A stretch of 64,000 bases of DNA from Helicobacter canis. GTDB taxonomy: Bacteria > Campylobacterota > Campylobacteria > Campylobacterales > Helicobacteraceae. The notes below the pieces were generated by a model that ran no database searches, was not told where the DNA came from, and was given only the letters and a program-made list of their open reading frames with translations. Position numbers and translations under genes: made by a program. Below, one piece after another: positions 20,667-29,794 of the stretch (within the stretch, counting starts at the first letter, position 1; each line of letters starts with the position of its first letter). The DNA is taken from assembly GCF_900451095.1 (NCBI RefSeq), contig NZ_UGHV01000001.1, positions 1,054,001 to 1,118,000 on the forward strand, read 5' to 3'.

Positions 20667-23185
20667 TTAAATACTTGCGACATTGTTGTCGTTGAAGCCA
20701 ATAAGATATGTAAAGATTTCATCAAATCGTTGGGTGGTCTCTTTTGAAAGCCTGTCTTTTAGATTTGTGTTTTTAAATACACTTGAGACAATACCTGCTT
20801 GTCCGTTTTCTTTGCAAGTATCAAAGCCAAATGTTTCTCTATCTTTCTCGCTAAATAAAGATTCTATTTCTATTTTCTTAAGTTTTTCTAAGTCTTTAAA
20901 GTTGTCCTTGAAGCATTCCTTGTTGTCCTTAGTAAAGGCGTCTTTAAGTGTAGTTACTGAAAGCTTACTTTTAAATTTTTTTTCAGCACCTTCTTTCATA
21001 GCCCTTCCCGCTTTGTCGTTATCTACTAGCAAAATGGGGTGGATACGCAATCTTTTTGCAAAAGCGATGAGATTGTCTGCTTTTTGCCTTTGTTCATCGC
21101 TAAATTCTAGCTCATCGCCCTTGCTTTTTTCATCACTAGATTCTGTATTATCCTTGCCACCAAGTCCGCTAATTGGCAAAAATATAAGTTTATTAGAATC
21201 TTTGTAGTCATAAATCTGGCTATATGCGTTTAGAATATTAGAATCCATAATGCCCTCTACAAGTATAAGCCTCGTTTCATCAAACCTAATGTTCTCACCC
21301 AATGCTTTGTATATATCATTCAGCGTATCACTTTCCCCATAGCCTAGCATTGAGAAGTCATTAATAATAAGTGAGCCTTTTGGATTTTCTATCTTACTAG
21401 ATTCCAAAGAGTTCAAAGCCTTTACAATCCGCACTTCATCAAGGTGAGCAATATCTAGCATATAGGGCGAGTGTGTAGCGATGATAAATAAAATCCCACT
21501 TTTCCTGCCATAGTCTTTGAGAAATTCACGCAAATCCCTTTGGGCTGGTATGCTTAGGCTATTTTCTGGCTCATCAATTAGGACAATATCGCCCTTGCTA
21601 ATCTCGCCTTTGTGGAGAAAATTAAAAAAGAGATTGAAAAATTTTTTAAAGCCTGTGCTTTGTCGCTCTAGATTGATTGTATCGCCATTTTTCCTTATAC
21701 TTAGCTCCACAAACGCAGAATCCAACTTAATATGAAAGCTATATACAGGCTGCTCTAAACAATACAAGTTATTAAAGCGTTTGTTGATTGTGCTTGTAAA
21801 AAGCTCGTTAATCTCATCTTGCGTGATGGTGAGATAATCGCCATCATCTCTTTCGTAAGCCTCCTGTATCATTGCTATATCTTTGCGTAAGATTGTAAAG
21901 AGTGCTTGAAAAAAGCTTGATGTATCTATCTTGCTAGGCTCTACTTTTAAGTCCTTTTTAGCAATGGCATTTTCTGTATAAAGCACAATTTTTGGTCTAA
22001 AAGCAATGCCAAAATGCTCTTTGATGACATCTCTATCCTTTTGCCTTTGCATATCTTTTTGGAAGCTTTCAAGCGGCGTTTGCAAAAGCTTTTGCAGATT
22101 CTCATTATCTCTAAGTGAGAAATCGTTTTTAACAATGTTTTTAACAATGTTTTTCAAATTCTCATATAATCTCTGCAAGCTTTTTAGTTCTTTATGCTGA
22201 CAAAGAGAGGCTTGAAGATTCTGTATCGCTTCTATTGTGGCGTTGCGACTATAATAGCGATTTTCCAAAATTTCATATATTTGACTTAAACATTTTTCTA
22301 TATGCTTCCTTGCCTCTTCAATATCAAACTCTTTGTATTTCTCTAATTTTTTTGGCAAGGTTGTTTCTAGTCCTTGTGGCGTTAAAGTGCCTGAAACAAA
22401 AAGTGGCTTTATCGGGGGGGGGGGGTATCTTTAATGTAAGCTTTTGCCTCAAAATCTTCTTTTAAAAATTTTCGCAATAAACTTGCGTCATCGCAATTTT
22501 TAGGAGCTTTAGTATCGCCAATCACAAATTTACAGGCAAGTTTAATCGCCCTATCTTTGTCTTTAATCTCATCGTATTTTTTTCCAACCGCACTAAAACA
22601 CTTTAACGCCTTACCACCTTGATCTGCACTACAAAGTAACATACGATCACGCTCTGGCAAAATAAGGCGGATTTCTTCCCTATCTCCTACTTCATCGTAG
22701 CCATAGATTCCATACACTTGAGAGCTTTCAAACATATTTTGGATAAATTCACAATACTCCTCTTGCGTATCGCTTTCACTACGCTCCACACCTTTTTCTA
22801 AGCTACTTTCAGTGAAAAATATCCCAAAAGTTTTGCCCGCAAAGTTAGAATCTATACTTTGCTTTTGTGTATCGCTTGTGGATTCTGTGATTGCTTCCAA
22901 TATCTTTGGGTCTGTGATTTTATACTCCAAAGTTAGCTTCGGCTCGTCCTTGTATCCGCGATAGTCTGGCTTATCGCTATCTTTTAACTTAGAATTTGCA
23001 AGGCTTACTAGCCCATCTAGCACATTGCTTTTTCCATCATTATTGCCACCAAGTAGGACCAATAACCCACCAATATGCTCTCCATCAATAGAACCTAGTT
23101 GCAACTTATTGTTAAGGTGTTTTTGCTTAGAATCTACTATACCTAGATTCCTGAAATTCTCAAATACTATGCTTCGCGTATTCAT
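20667..23185 (-). CDS. Phase-variable OLD-family ATPase/TOPRIM nuclease (out of frame here)
   Basis: A split gene joined by a C12 run at 22414-22425. The first part (about 258 codons) starts with an N-terminal ATPase fold and Walker A LGGNNDGKSN (about residues 45-54). In the second frame come the signature-like RQSTGFKKFF, Walker B IVLIDEPENS, an H-loop ATHSPY, and a TOPRIM domain with LVEGIMDS and LLVDNDKAG. This is the OLD/GajA layout of an ATP-controlled DNA nuclease with a likely anti-phage role. With 13 C (or 10) the frames join, giving about 839 residues. The open frame between tract and second half has no stop, supporting one gene. It overlaps the HTH gene by ATGA. Confidence 0.85.
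22414..22425 (-). repeat. Poly-C tract (12) in the OLD nuclease gene
   Basis: Twelve C on the coding strand. The frame that enters reaches TAA after Thr-Pro-Pro-Pro-Arg. The frame needed for the second half is open on both sides. The tract lies between Walker A and Walker B, so the OFF product lacks a working ATPase and the nuclease. Confidence 0.9.
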
Positions 23186-23736
23186 TTTTGCTCCTTTATC
23201 TTAATGTCAAGTCGTAAGCCAAGCTTATTGTAAAGCTCATTTAGTGGCGTGATTTTTGCCACTTCCTCTTCGTTTAATGCCTTTTTGCTTTTTGCTAGGA
23301 TCTTTTGACACTCTAGCAAATACTCTAAAATGGGGTCTAGCACCTGCGTTTGTGCCACCATATCAATGAATTCTATTTTCACGCTGTTTTCCTTTTTTAA
23401 AAGATTTGCAATGATTTGGGCTCTATCCTGTGTGCTTTTTGCCTTTGGCTGCACGAGATTTTCTACGATATAGCTCATTGCCTTGCTTTTATCAAGTCCT
23501 TTTTCAGTCATCACAAAATCAAAAAATTTTAGCAATTTTGATTCTATGTTGTCCTTATAACCTGTCTCATACATTTGTATGAATTTGTATGCTGTGGGGC
23601 GAGAAATCTCTAAAAAATCTGCCAAATCTACAAGCCGAATCTCAATCTCTTTGAGTCGCTCTCGTAGTAGTTTTGGAGGGGCTTGACTTGTTTGGGGTGT
23701 GTTGTTGCAGGTATTTTTACTCTTGTTTGTTGTCAT
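23182..23736 (-). CDS. HTH-domain protein heading the OLD cassette
   Basis: A 184-residue protein with a helix-turn-helix-like segment near residues 37-55 (DLADFLEISRPTAYKFI). Helical regions rich in Lys and Glu follow. It overlaps the OLD gene start by 4 bases, so the two are one operon. AAGGCAAG precedes the ATG and a consensus promoter lies just upstream. A DNA-binding regulator or targeting subunit for the nuclease is likely; which one cannot be told. No named family is recognised. The AT-rich codon use differs from the flanking thi genes, suggesting transfer. Confidence 0.65.
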   Translation of the reverse strand: MTTNKSKNTCNNTPQTSQAPPKLLRERLKEIEIRLVDLADFLEISRPTAYKFIQMYETGYKDNIESKLLKFFDFVMTEKGLDKSKAMSYIVENLVQPKAKSTQDRAQIIANLLKKENSVKIEFIDMVAQTQVLDPILEYLLECQKILAKSKKALNEEEVAKITPLNELYNKLGLRLDIKIKEQK

Positions 23737-23760
23737 TAACTTGCCTTGATTTTTTGCTCG

Positions 23761-23789
23761 ATTGTATTGTTTTTATATGATTATGTCAA
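23761..23789 (-). promoter_or_regulatory. Sigma-70-type promoter of the HTH-OLD operon
   Basis: On the minus strand, TTGACA (23789-23784) and TACAAT (23766-23761) are separated by exactly 17 bases, an unusually complete -35/-10 pair for Helicobacter. Transcription would start near 23754, about 18 bases before the HTH start codon. Confidence 0.7.
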
Positions 23790-23792
23790 TAT

Positions 23793-23817
23793 ATATTTTA
23801 CATTTTATGTAAAATAT
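23793..23817. promoter_or_regulatory. AT-rich palindrome next to the HTH-OLD promoter
   Basis: A perfect inverted repeat with 11-base arms, ATATTTTACAT and ATGTAAAATAT, separated by TTT. It ends 3 bases before the -35 box and overlaps the last codons and stop of thiE. It may be an operator for the HTH protein, a terminator for thiE, or both. Confidence 0.5.
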
Positions 23818-24808
23818 AGGCAGATTTGCCTAAAGTTATGGCATTTTTGATATAAGCCTTTGGATTTGGGGCTTGCATAAGGGCTTGGCGCATACATACC
23901 CCAGAGATTGGCATATTTGCTAAAGCTGGCAGGGTTTCTAGCGTGATACCGCCGATAGCATAGAGTCCTTGTAGCGCAGGACTTTGTTTTGGCGTTGGCT
24001 TTTTGCGAAAAAGCGGGGAGTTTGTGGCTCGCTGTGTCGATAGACCGCAAGTCTTATCTCCTTGCTCGCCACTGCACAACCCCGCTTTTTCATCAAAAAT
24101 CCTTCCGCCTGCGGCTTTTTTATCAAACACGACTTCAGCCTGGTCGTTTGGCAATTTATCTACATTTTCAGCTTTTTTCCTAGAATCCACTTTTTCACAC
24201 TCGGCTTGTTTTTCTTCTAGGATTCTAGGAGTTGCGGTGGTGCTAGCGGTGCTTTTTAAGGATTTTAGGGGGGAGCTAGACAAGAGGTCTGCGGTTCCTC
24301 TAAAATCCTTAAAATCGCCGCTATGACTACCCAAGACCGAATCCTTAGCAATAGCGATGATAGATTCTAGTAGCTTTAGCCCCCTTGCCTCCACTCCCAC
24401 CTTACACGAGCTAGCAAAAATATGCCCGATGATGACATAATCTACCCATTCCCTAGCAGCCTTATACTCCTCCACACTATGCACAGAGACTCCAAGCGTG
24501 GCAAACTCCCGCCGCAAGCGCGGCAAATGCGCGATCTGTGAGCTTTGGCAGTGCAGAGCACTCACGCCAAGCTCTCTAGCTACTTCAATAAAAGAGTGCA
24601 AAATACACGCCGCCCCTGCCCTAGCGCATATCGCTAGGGCTTGCTTTGCTAAAGCGCGATACGCGCTAGCTTCCAGCTGCTTCTCTCGCAGGATAATGGC
24701 TTTTACCCCACTTTGAGCTAGCAGCTCTATGCGCTCTAGCAAATCGCCCTTACAAATCCTAGAATCTGTTATGGCGATGATCTCTTTGCCCGCTTTGTTG
24801 TAGCGCAT
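23798..24808 (-). CDS. thiE: Thiamine-phosphate synthase with a large insert
   Basis: A 336-residue ThiE-type enzyme, which joins the pyrimidine and thiazole phosphates into thiamine phosphate. Expected TIM-barrel motifs are present: ILREKQLE (about 39-46), HSVEEYKAA (about 110-118), VIIGHIFASSCKVG (about 125-138) and YAIGGIT (about 283-289). Normal ThiE is about 200-220 residues. The extra about 123 residues (about 156-278, bases 23975-24343) are low-complexity, Lys/Ser-rich, and built from dispersed repeats found elsewhere in the window. The ATG overlaps the thiH stop by one base, so thiG-thiH-thiE is an operon. Confidence 0.85.
   Translation of the reverse strand: MRYNKAGKEIIAITDSRICKGDLLERIELLAQSGVKAIILREKQLEASAYRALAKQALAICARAGAACILHSFIEVARELGVSALHCQSSQIAHLPRLRREFATLGVSVHSVEEYKAAREWVDYVIIGHIFASSCKVGVEARGLKLLESIIAIAKDSVLGSHSGDFKDFRGTADLLSSSPLKSLKSTASTTATPRILEEKQAECEKVDSRKKAENVDKLPNDQAEVVFDKKAAGGRIFDEKAGLCSGEQGDKTCGLSTQRATNSPLFRKKPTPKQSPALQGLYAIGGITLETLPALANMPISGVCMRQALMQAPNPKAYIKNAITLGKSAYILHKM
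23975..24343 (-). repeat. Repeat-built insertion inside thiE
   Basis: This in-frame segment contains several dispersed elements. A 13-base inverted repeat (24256-24268 / 24300-24312) lies around TTAAGGATTTTAG. A copy of the 15-mer is at 24180-24194. A block at 24103-24170 is shared with the TPR gene at 61.5 kb, and a 45-base block at 24026-24070 is shared with the spacer at 26885-26929. The reading frame stays open throughout. Confidence 0.75.
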
Positions 24809-25956
24809 TAGCCCACATAAATACTATCGCTTAATACCGGCTGCAAGGCACTTTGCTTAAGCATAGTCATAATCTCACCAACCCCCCTAGAATCCGCTAT
24901 ATCAAACTGCTCATCACCCTTTTGCTCAAAGCTTTTTCCCCCAATGCCCACAGACACCCCAGCACTCATCTTGCTCGCCCCAAGCTTGATAAACTCATCT
25001 CTTAGCCCCTTGCGCTCGCGACTAGAAATAGTGATACTTGAGTATGGCAAAAAGAGCCGATACGCGCATAGCACTTGTAGCAGCCGCTTCTCGCCCACAT
25101 CTTTGGGGGAGATTTTGCGGTTGTTGATGATAGGGCGTAGTCGCGGGATTGATAGGGCGATTTCTGCGTGGGGGTAGCGTGCTTGCAAAAAATGCGCGTG
25201 CAGCGCAGTAGCAAGCGCGTCTTTGCGGAAGTCCCCAATCCCTAGCAGCGCGCCAAATCCCACCCCCCTAAACCCAGCGCGTAATGCTCTCTCTTGCCCA
25301 TAAAATCGATAGGGGAAGACGCATTTCTCCCCAGCAGTGTGGATTCTAGCGTAGCATATAGGATCATAAGTCTCTTGGAAAATCGTTACATACTCACAGC
25401 CATTTTCGTGCAAAAGCGCGTATTCATCGGTATTCATTGGATAGACTTCTACGCCTATGACTTTGAAATACTCTTTTGCTATGGCACAAGCCCTAGCGAT
25501 ATACTCCACGCTTGCATACTCCCTGCCCTCTCCTGTAAGCATAAGCACTTCTTGCAAGCCACTTTGTGCGATTGCCTGCATTTCTTGGTGGATTTCTCGC
25601 TCACTAAGCTTGGCGCGTGCGATTGGATTGCCCTTTTGGAATCCACAATACACGCACTTACTCGAGCAGTGATTGCTAAGATACAAAGGCGTAAAAAGAG
25701 CGATATTGCTGCCAAAATATTTGCGCTTTATGCTAGCACTTTTTATCGCTAACTCTTCTATAAACTCTTCTGCTGCGGGAGAGAGCAGGGCTTGCAAATG
25801 CTCTATTTTTAGGCTTGTAGCCTGCAAGGCGCGCTTCACATCATCTGCGCTAAAGCTTCTCTCATCATAGCGTGCCACCTGCTCTAGCACGCACTCTAGC
25901 ATATCGCTATCAAGCTGCTCCATAAAGGGCAGATATGTCATACAATCACGCCGCAT
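24808..25956 (-). CDS. thiH: 2-iminoacetate synthase (radical SAM)
   Basis: A 382-residue radical SAM enzyme that cleaves tyrosine to dehydroglycine for the thiazole ring of thiamine. The [4Fe-4S] motif CSSKCVYC (about residues 97-104) is followed by GFQKGN; the barrel motifs LMLTGEGRE and GVGFGALLGIGD are also visible. Size and motifs fit ThiH rather than biotin synthase. A start at residue 6 (ATG) is equally possible. It lies 8 bases after thiG and overlaps thiE by one base. Confidence 0.93.
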   Translation of the reverse strand: MRRDCMTYLPFMEQLDSDMLECVLEQVARYDERSFSADDVKRALQATSLKIEHLQALLSPAAEEFIEELAIKSASIKRKYFGSNIALFTPLYLSNHCSSKCVYCGFQKGNPIARAKLSEREIHQEMQAIAQSGLQEVLMLTGEGREYASVEYIARACAIAKEYFKVIGVEVYPMNTDEYALLHENGCEYVTIFQETYDPICYARIHTAGEKCVFPYRFYGQERALRAGFRGVGFGALLGIGDFRKDALATALHAHFLQARYPHAEIALSIPRLRPIINNRKISPKDVGEKRLLQVLCAYRLFLPYSSITISSRERKGLRDEFIKLGASKMSAGVSVGIGGKSFEQKGDEQFDIADSRGVGEIMTMLKQSALQPVLSDSIYVG

Positions 25957-25964
25957 ACCCCCTC

Positions 25965-26738
25965 CTAATCGCGCAAAAAGCCCAAAGAATCAGTCGTGGG
26001 CGAGCTAGGCTTGGGTGCGCTTATGGGAGCTAGCCCTGCGAGATAGGCAGCCCTGCCAGCCTCCACAGCTAAGGCAAATGCCCGCGCCATCTGCGGGATA
26101 TGGCTAGATTCTGCTATGGCGGTATTTACCATAACTGCTGCTGCGCCCATTTGCATAGCTTCGCACGCTTGGGCTGGCGAGCCAAGCCCTGCATCAACAA
26201 TAATGGGCAGGGCGATTTCATCAAGCAGGATTTGGATAAACTCTTTGGCACATAGCCCCTTATTGCTCCCAATGGGCGCAGCTAGAGGCATAATCGCCGC
26301 TGCCCCGGCATTGCACATATCGCGTGCGGCGTAGAGATCAGCTGACATATAAGGCAGTGGCGTGAAGCCATCATTTGCTAGCAGCTCCACAGCTTTTGTG
26401 GTTTCATAATTATTTGGCAAGAGATATTTGCTATCCCCAATCACTTCGATTTTGATAAGTTTTGCCCCACAGATCTCCCTAGCAAGCCGCGCGATACGCA
26501 GGGCTTCTTGTGCGTTTCTCGCCCCAGAAGTGTTGGGCAGCAGGGTGATATGCTTGGGGATATGATCTAGGATATTTTCTAGCCCTTGTGGGTTGGCGCG
26601 GCGCAGGGCGAGTGTGATGATCTCTGCCTTTGCCTGCGTGATAGCGGAGTCTATAAGCTCTAAGGAGTATTTCCCAGAGCCTAGGATAAAGCGGCTGGTG
26701 AAGTGGAAGCTGCCTAGCTGCAAGACATCATTTTTCAT
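25965..26738 (-). CDS. thiG: Thiazole synthase
   Basis: A 257-residue ThiG, which forms the thiazole phosphate ring from deoxyxylulose phosphate, dehydroglycine and ThiS thiocarboxylate. I chose the ATG at 26738, 5 bases after AAAGGA, over a TTG 63 bases upstream. The start LGSFHFTSRFILGSGKYS and motifs LLPNTSGA, IKIEVIGD and VDAGLGSPA (about 185) are standard. It is the first gene of thiG-thiH-thiE. No thiS or thiF is seen nearby and no TPP riboswitch precedes it. Confidence 0.95.
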   Translation of the reverse strand: MKNDVLQLGSFHFTSRFILGSGKYSLELIDSAITQAKAEIITLALRRANPQGLENILDHIPKHITLLPNTSGARNAQEALRIARLAREICGAKLIKIEVIGDSKYLLPNNYETTKAVELLANDGFTPLPYMSADLYAARDMCNAGAAAIMPLAAPIGSNKGLCAKEFIQILLDEIALPIIVDAGLGSPAQACEAMQMGAAAVMVNTAIAESSHIPQMARAFALAVEAGRAAYLAGLAPISAPKPSSPTTDSLGFLRD

Positions 26739-27470
26739 TACAATCCTTGTGTTTTGTGTGTTAGCCCTCTCTAAAGAAGCTTTTGATGAGATACTTTGCA
26801 AAGCTTAGTATGACAATGGGCTAGTGGCTAGAATCCACTTTTGCTAAGGGATTCAGCTTGCGGACTAGAATCGTGGATTTCATCGGTTCACTGCGTCAAT
26901 AGACCATCAGTCTTATCTCCTTGCTCACCTGCGAAAAGTTACGATTCTAGTCTCGCAATCTTAGAATCCCATTGGGCAACAAACTCCAACCCCTAGAATC
27001 CACTTTTGTTGTTCGCAAGTTTTACAAGTGGATTCTGGGTTTGCATTTTCGGCGTTTTCCCTAGAATCTCACTAGCGGCGTGTTTTGCTGTCATTGGCTT
27101 GCACCTCGTGGCAATCCATAGCCTAATAACTAGAATCCACTTTTTGTGTTTGTCAAAAGTGGATTCTAGGGGTTTGATTCAAGGGTGCGATTGGGGCTTT
27201 GGCTTTTGGGGTGTGCTTGCGTATGTAGCTTAGTTTGACACACTTTGGCACAGCTTTCAAATAACACGACCAAACCGATCGGCGCAAATTGTAGCGCAAA
27301 ACCACGCCATTTTTGCAAAAATCTTGCAAGCCTCCGCGCACTAGCTTTGCTAACGCTCTTTTCCACGCCTAGCTTGCCACGCCCTTAGCACCAAAGCCCC
27401 GCGTGCGGCAAGCTAGATCTATCGCGCAAGCCTAGAGATCATAGAGAGATTATAGGGACTAATCTAAGGC
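26739..27470. repeat. Repeat-rich intergenic spacer between thiG and pbpC
   Basis: About 730 bases without a convincing gene. It holds 15-mer copies at 26828-26842, 26993-27007, 27130-27144 and 27155-27169. The last two face each other as a perfect hairpin with 15-bp arms and a 10-base loop. At 26885-26929 is a 45-base element related (about 37 of 45 by eye) to one inside thiE. The right half (27180-27470) shows nothing recognisable. Confidence 0.75.
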
Positions 27471-29675
27471 TTATTCCAAGACTCTAAATCGCACGCTAGA
27501 GTGCTCGCCGCCTTGTGTGATGACATAGAGCGTGTTTGTGCCAATTTTGGGCGAGATTTTTAGCCGCCCAATGTGGCTAGTGCCGATAAACTCGCTGTTT
27601 AGAAAAAAGTAGGCTAGCTCATTGCTGCGCACTAGTGCCACAATGCCATCATCGCTATGAGATAGGCGCGAGAAGCGTAGATCTTGGGTAGGGTAGATGA
27701 TGATAGAGCTATCTTTATCTAGCTGCTCTTTTGTGCGTAAGGGCTTGGCGTAATAAGGCATAGTAGCAAGCCTAGCATTTTTCTCCAAAGTGCGATAGCC
27801 ATCGCTATCGATACGCACTTGGCGGAATCTAGGCGTGCTACTCCACTTGCCCACACGCTGCCACTCTCCAAATGCACGCATACTATTGCCTCCTAAAAGC
27901 TCAAAAATATCAAACATAGCCACCCCGGCAATCTCCCTGCCTGTGAGATTTACACTAGATTTTGCATTAAAATTCCCGCCCCACACCGCTACGATAAACT
28001 CATCACTTACCCCGATCGCCCAGCTATCGACATTGCCATAGCTTGTGCCGCTTTTCCACGCTACTTTATGCGCAAAAACAGAGCTTCTAGCGTTTATGGG
28101 CAGATTAAGCAGGGCTTGTAGGGCTAAATACGCGCTTGCTTGGGAGATAGTAGAGCGGGCGGCGGTGGCGGCTTGGGTCTTAATGTAGTCTTGTGCGTTA
28201 TTTTCAAAAGTGGATTCTAGGCTTTTAGATCCTAGGCTTATACTTGGCTTTGTGTTGGGGGCTTTTGAGCCTTTGAGCAAGCTAGGGGATATAAACTCCC
28301 CGCCTCTGCGCAGTCCTAGATAGAGTGTAGCAAGCTGGTAGAGACTAAGCTCCTTTGTCCCAAGTATTAGAGAAAGCCCATATTTCGCATAATCGCGGTC
28401 GCTAAAGGGCGCATTTTCGCGCAAAAAGTAGAAAAACTCCTGCACACCATACTCTTGTAGCAGTGCGACAAAAGGCGCATTAAGCGAGTTGCGCAGTGCC
28501 CATAGCGCGCTTGCTTGCCCATAGAATTGGCGCGAATTGTTGTGGGGGTTGAAATTCCCGTAGAATTGATTGGTATCTTTGAGCTTGGTTTGGGGGATTA
28601 TAAGCCCAGAGTCTAGGGCTAGTGCGTAGAGAAATGGTTTAAGTGTTGAGCCGACATTGCGCTTTGCTTGCACGCCATCAACTTGCCCAAGCTGCGCTAG
28701 ATCATAAAAATCCTGCGAGCCGACATAGCCTAAGACATCGCCACTTTTTGCTTCTATCACAAGGCAGGAGAGATTTGCCACGCCTTTATCTTGTGTGATT
28801 TGGGCGTAGTCTTTAAGCATAGATTCTAGGTGTAGCTGGAGTGGCTTGCTAAGCGTGGTGCGCAAGACCCTTTGGCTTGAGTGTTTGGCTAGGTGGCGCG
28901 TTAAGTGCGGGGCTATGGAGTTTGACTTTTGCAGAGTGGGGGCTGGCTCTAGTAGAGCTAGCTTGTAGTCCATCTCGCTAATTAGCCTAGAATCTAACGC
29001 TCTTTTTAGCAGCATATCGCGCTTTTGTAGGAGCTTTTGCGGATTGGTGAAGAGCAGGTTGGGCGTGTTTGGCAGCACAGCGAGCAAGGCGGCTTGGGCT
29101 GGGGTGAGACTCTCTAGCTGGCGGTGGAAGTAGAGCAGGGCAGCACTCTTTATGCCCACAATATTGCTGCCATAGGGAGTATTATCAAGATAGAGGCGCA
29201 AGATTTCTTGCTTGCTTGTGCTAGATTCTAGGCGCAGGGCTTGGAGGGTCTGGGTGAATTTGTTCCACAAGGTGCGCTTATCTCTGCTGCCAAGCTTTGC
29301 CACTTGCATAGTGATAGTGCTAGCCCCGTGGCGTTTGTGGTAGATGAGATTGCCCCATATCGTGCGAGCAAGTGCTAGCAAATCTACCCCATAGTGCTCA
29401 TAAAACCGCTTATCTTCATAGAGTATGACGAGATTTCGCACAAGCTCTGGCAGCGGAGTTTTATCGGTGTTTATGCTGATTTTGAAATTATCTTGCTCAT
29501 TGACAAAAAAGCTTAGTAGCTCATCATCTCTATCAAAGCTTACTAAAGACTCTTGCTCAAAGCTAAGCGTGCTTGTATCGCTAAGTATCCACAATACACC
29601 CACAAAAGCCACACAAAGCCCCACCACACTCCATAGTCTTAAGCGTTTTGCAGGGATTTTGTGGGGCTTTGGCAT
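27471..29675 (-). CDS. pbpC: Penicillin-binding protein 1C (bifunctional)
   Basis: A 734-residue class A PBP1C: glycosyltransferase and transpeptidase for peptidoglycan at the inner membrane. After a short basic tail comes one transmembrane segment (about 20-38). The GT51 domain has EDKRFYEHYGVD and GASTITMQVAKL. The transpeptidase has SxxK as STLK, SLN and KSGTSYG. The C-terminal domain matches the PBP1C tail. The start at 29675 has AAGGTG upstream; an earlier ATG at 29705 is less likely. It is divergent from the alpha-2-macroglobulin gene, its usual partner. A 15-mer copy at 28206-28220 is read as LESTF. Confidence 0.95.
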   Translation of the reverse strand: MPKPHKIPAKRLRLWSVVGLCVAFVGVLWILSDTSTLSFEQESLVSFDRDDELLSFFVNEQDNFKISINTDKTPLPELVRNLVILYEDKRFYEHYGVDLLALARTIWGNLIYHKRHGASTITMQVAKLGSRDKRTLWNKFTQTLQALRLESSTSKQEILRLYLDNTPYGSNIVGIKSAALLYFHRQLESLTPAQAALLAVLPNTPNLLFTNPQKLLQKRDMLLKRALDSRLISEMDYKLALLEPAPTLQKSNSIAPHLTRHLAKHSSQRVLRTTLSKPLQLHLESMLKDYAQITQDKGVANLSCLVIEAKSGDVLGYVGSQDFYDLAQLGQVDGVQAKRNVGSTLKPFLYALALDSGLIIPQTKLKDTNQFYGNFNPHNNSRQFYGQASALWALRNSLNAPFVALLQEYGVQEFFYFLRENAPFSDRDYAKYGLSLILGTKELSLYQLATLYLGLRRGGEFISPSLLKGSKAPNTKPSISLGSKSLESTFENNAQDYIKTQAATAARSTISQASAYLALQALLNLPINARSSVFAHKVAWKSGTSYGNVDSWAIGVSDEFIVAVWGGNFNAKSSVNLTGREIAGVAMFDIFELLGGNSMRAFGEWQRVGKWSSTPRFRQVRIDSDGYRTLEKNARLATMPYYAKPLRTKEQLDKDSSIIIYPTQDLRFSRLSHSDDGIVALVRSNELAYFFLNSEFIGTSHIGRLKISPKIGTNTLYVITQGGEHSSVRFRVLE

Positions 29676-29794
29676 AGTGGCACCTTGAGTAAAAATATAA
29701 TGCATTACTTGCTATAATACACGCTTTAAGCCAAAAGTAGCCTAACAAGCAGCCTTTAAGGAAACGCCTAAGCAACACATCTTAAGGAGACACA

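Noticed and set aside
22358-22358. Separate start (TTG) for the second half of the OLD nuclease gene
   Set aside because: The second frame is open all the way up to the C-tract and the domains are halves of one fold; a single switched gene fits better.
19497-23820. Integrated element with tRNA-Leu attachment site
   Set aside because: No integrase and no second copy of the tRNA 3' end were found in or after the block, so tRNA-mediated integration is not supported.
26739-27000. Possible TPP riboswitch upstream of thiG
   Set aside because: I looked for CTGAGA and the conserved CTGAT-type core on the minus strand and saw neither.
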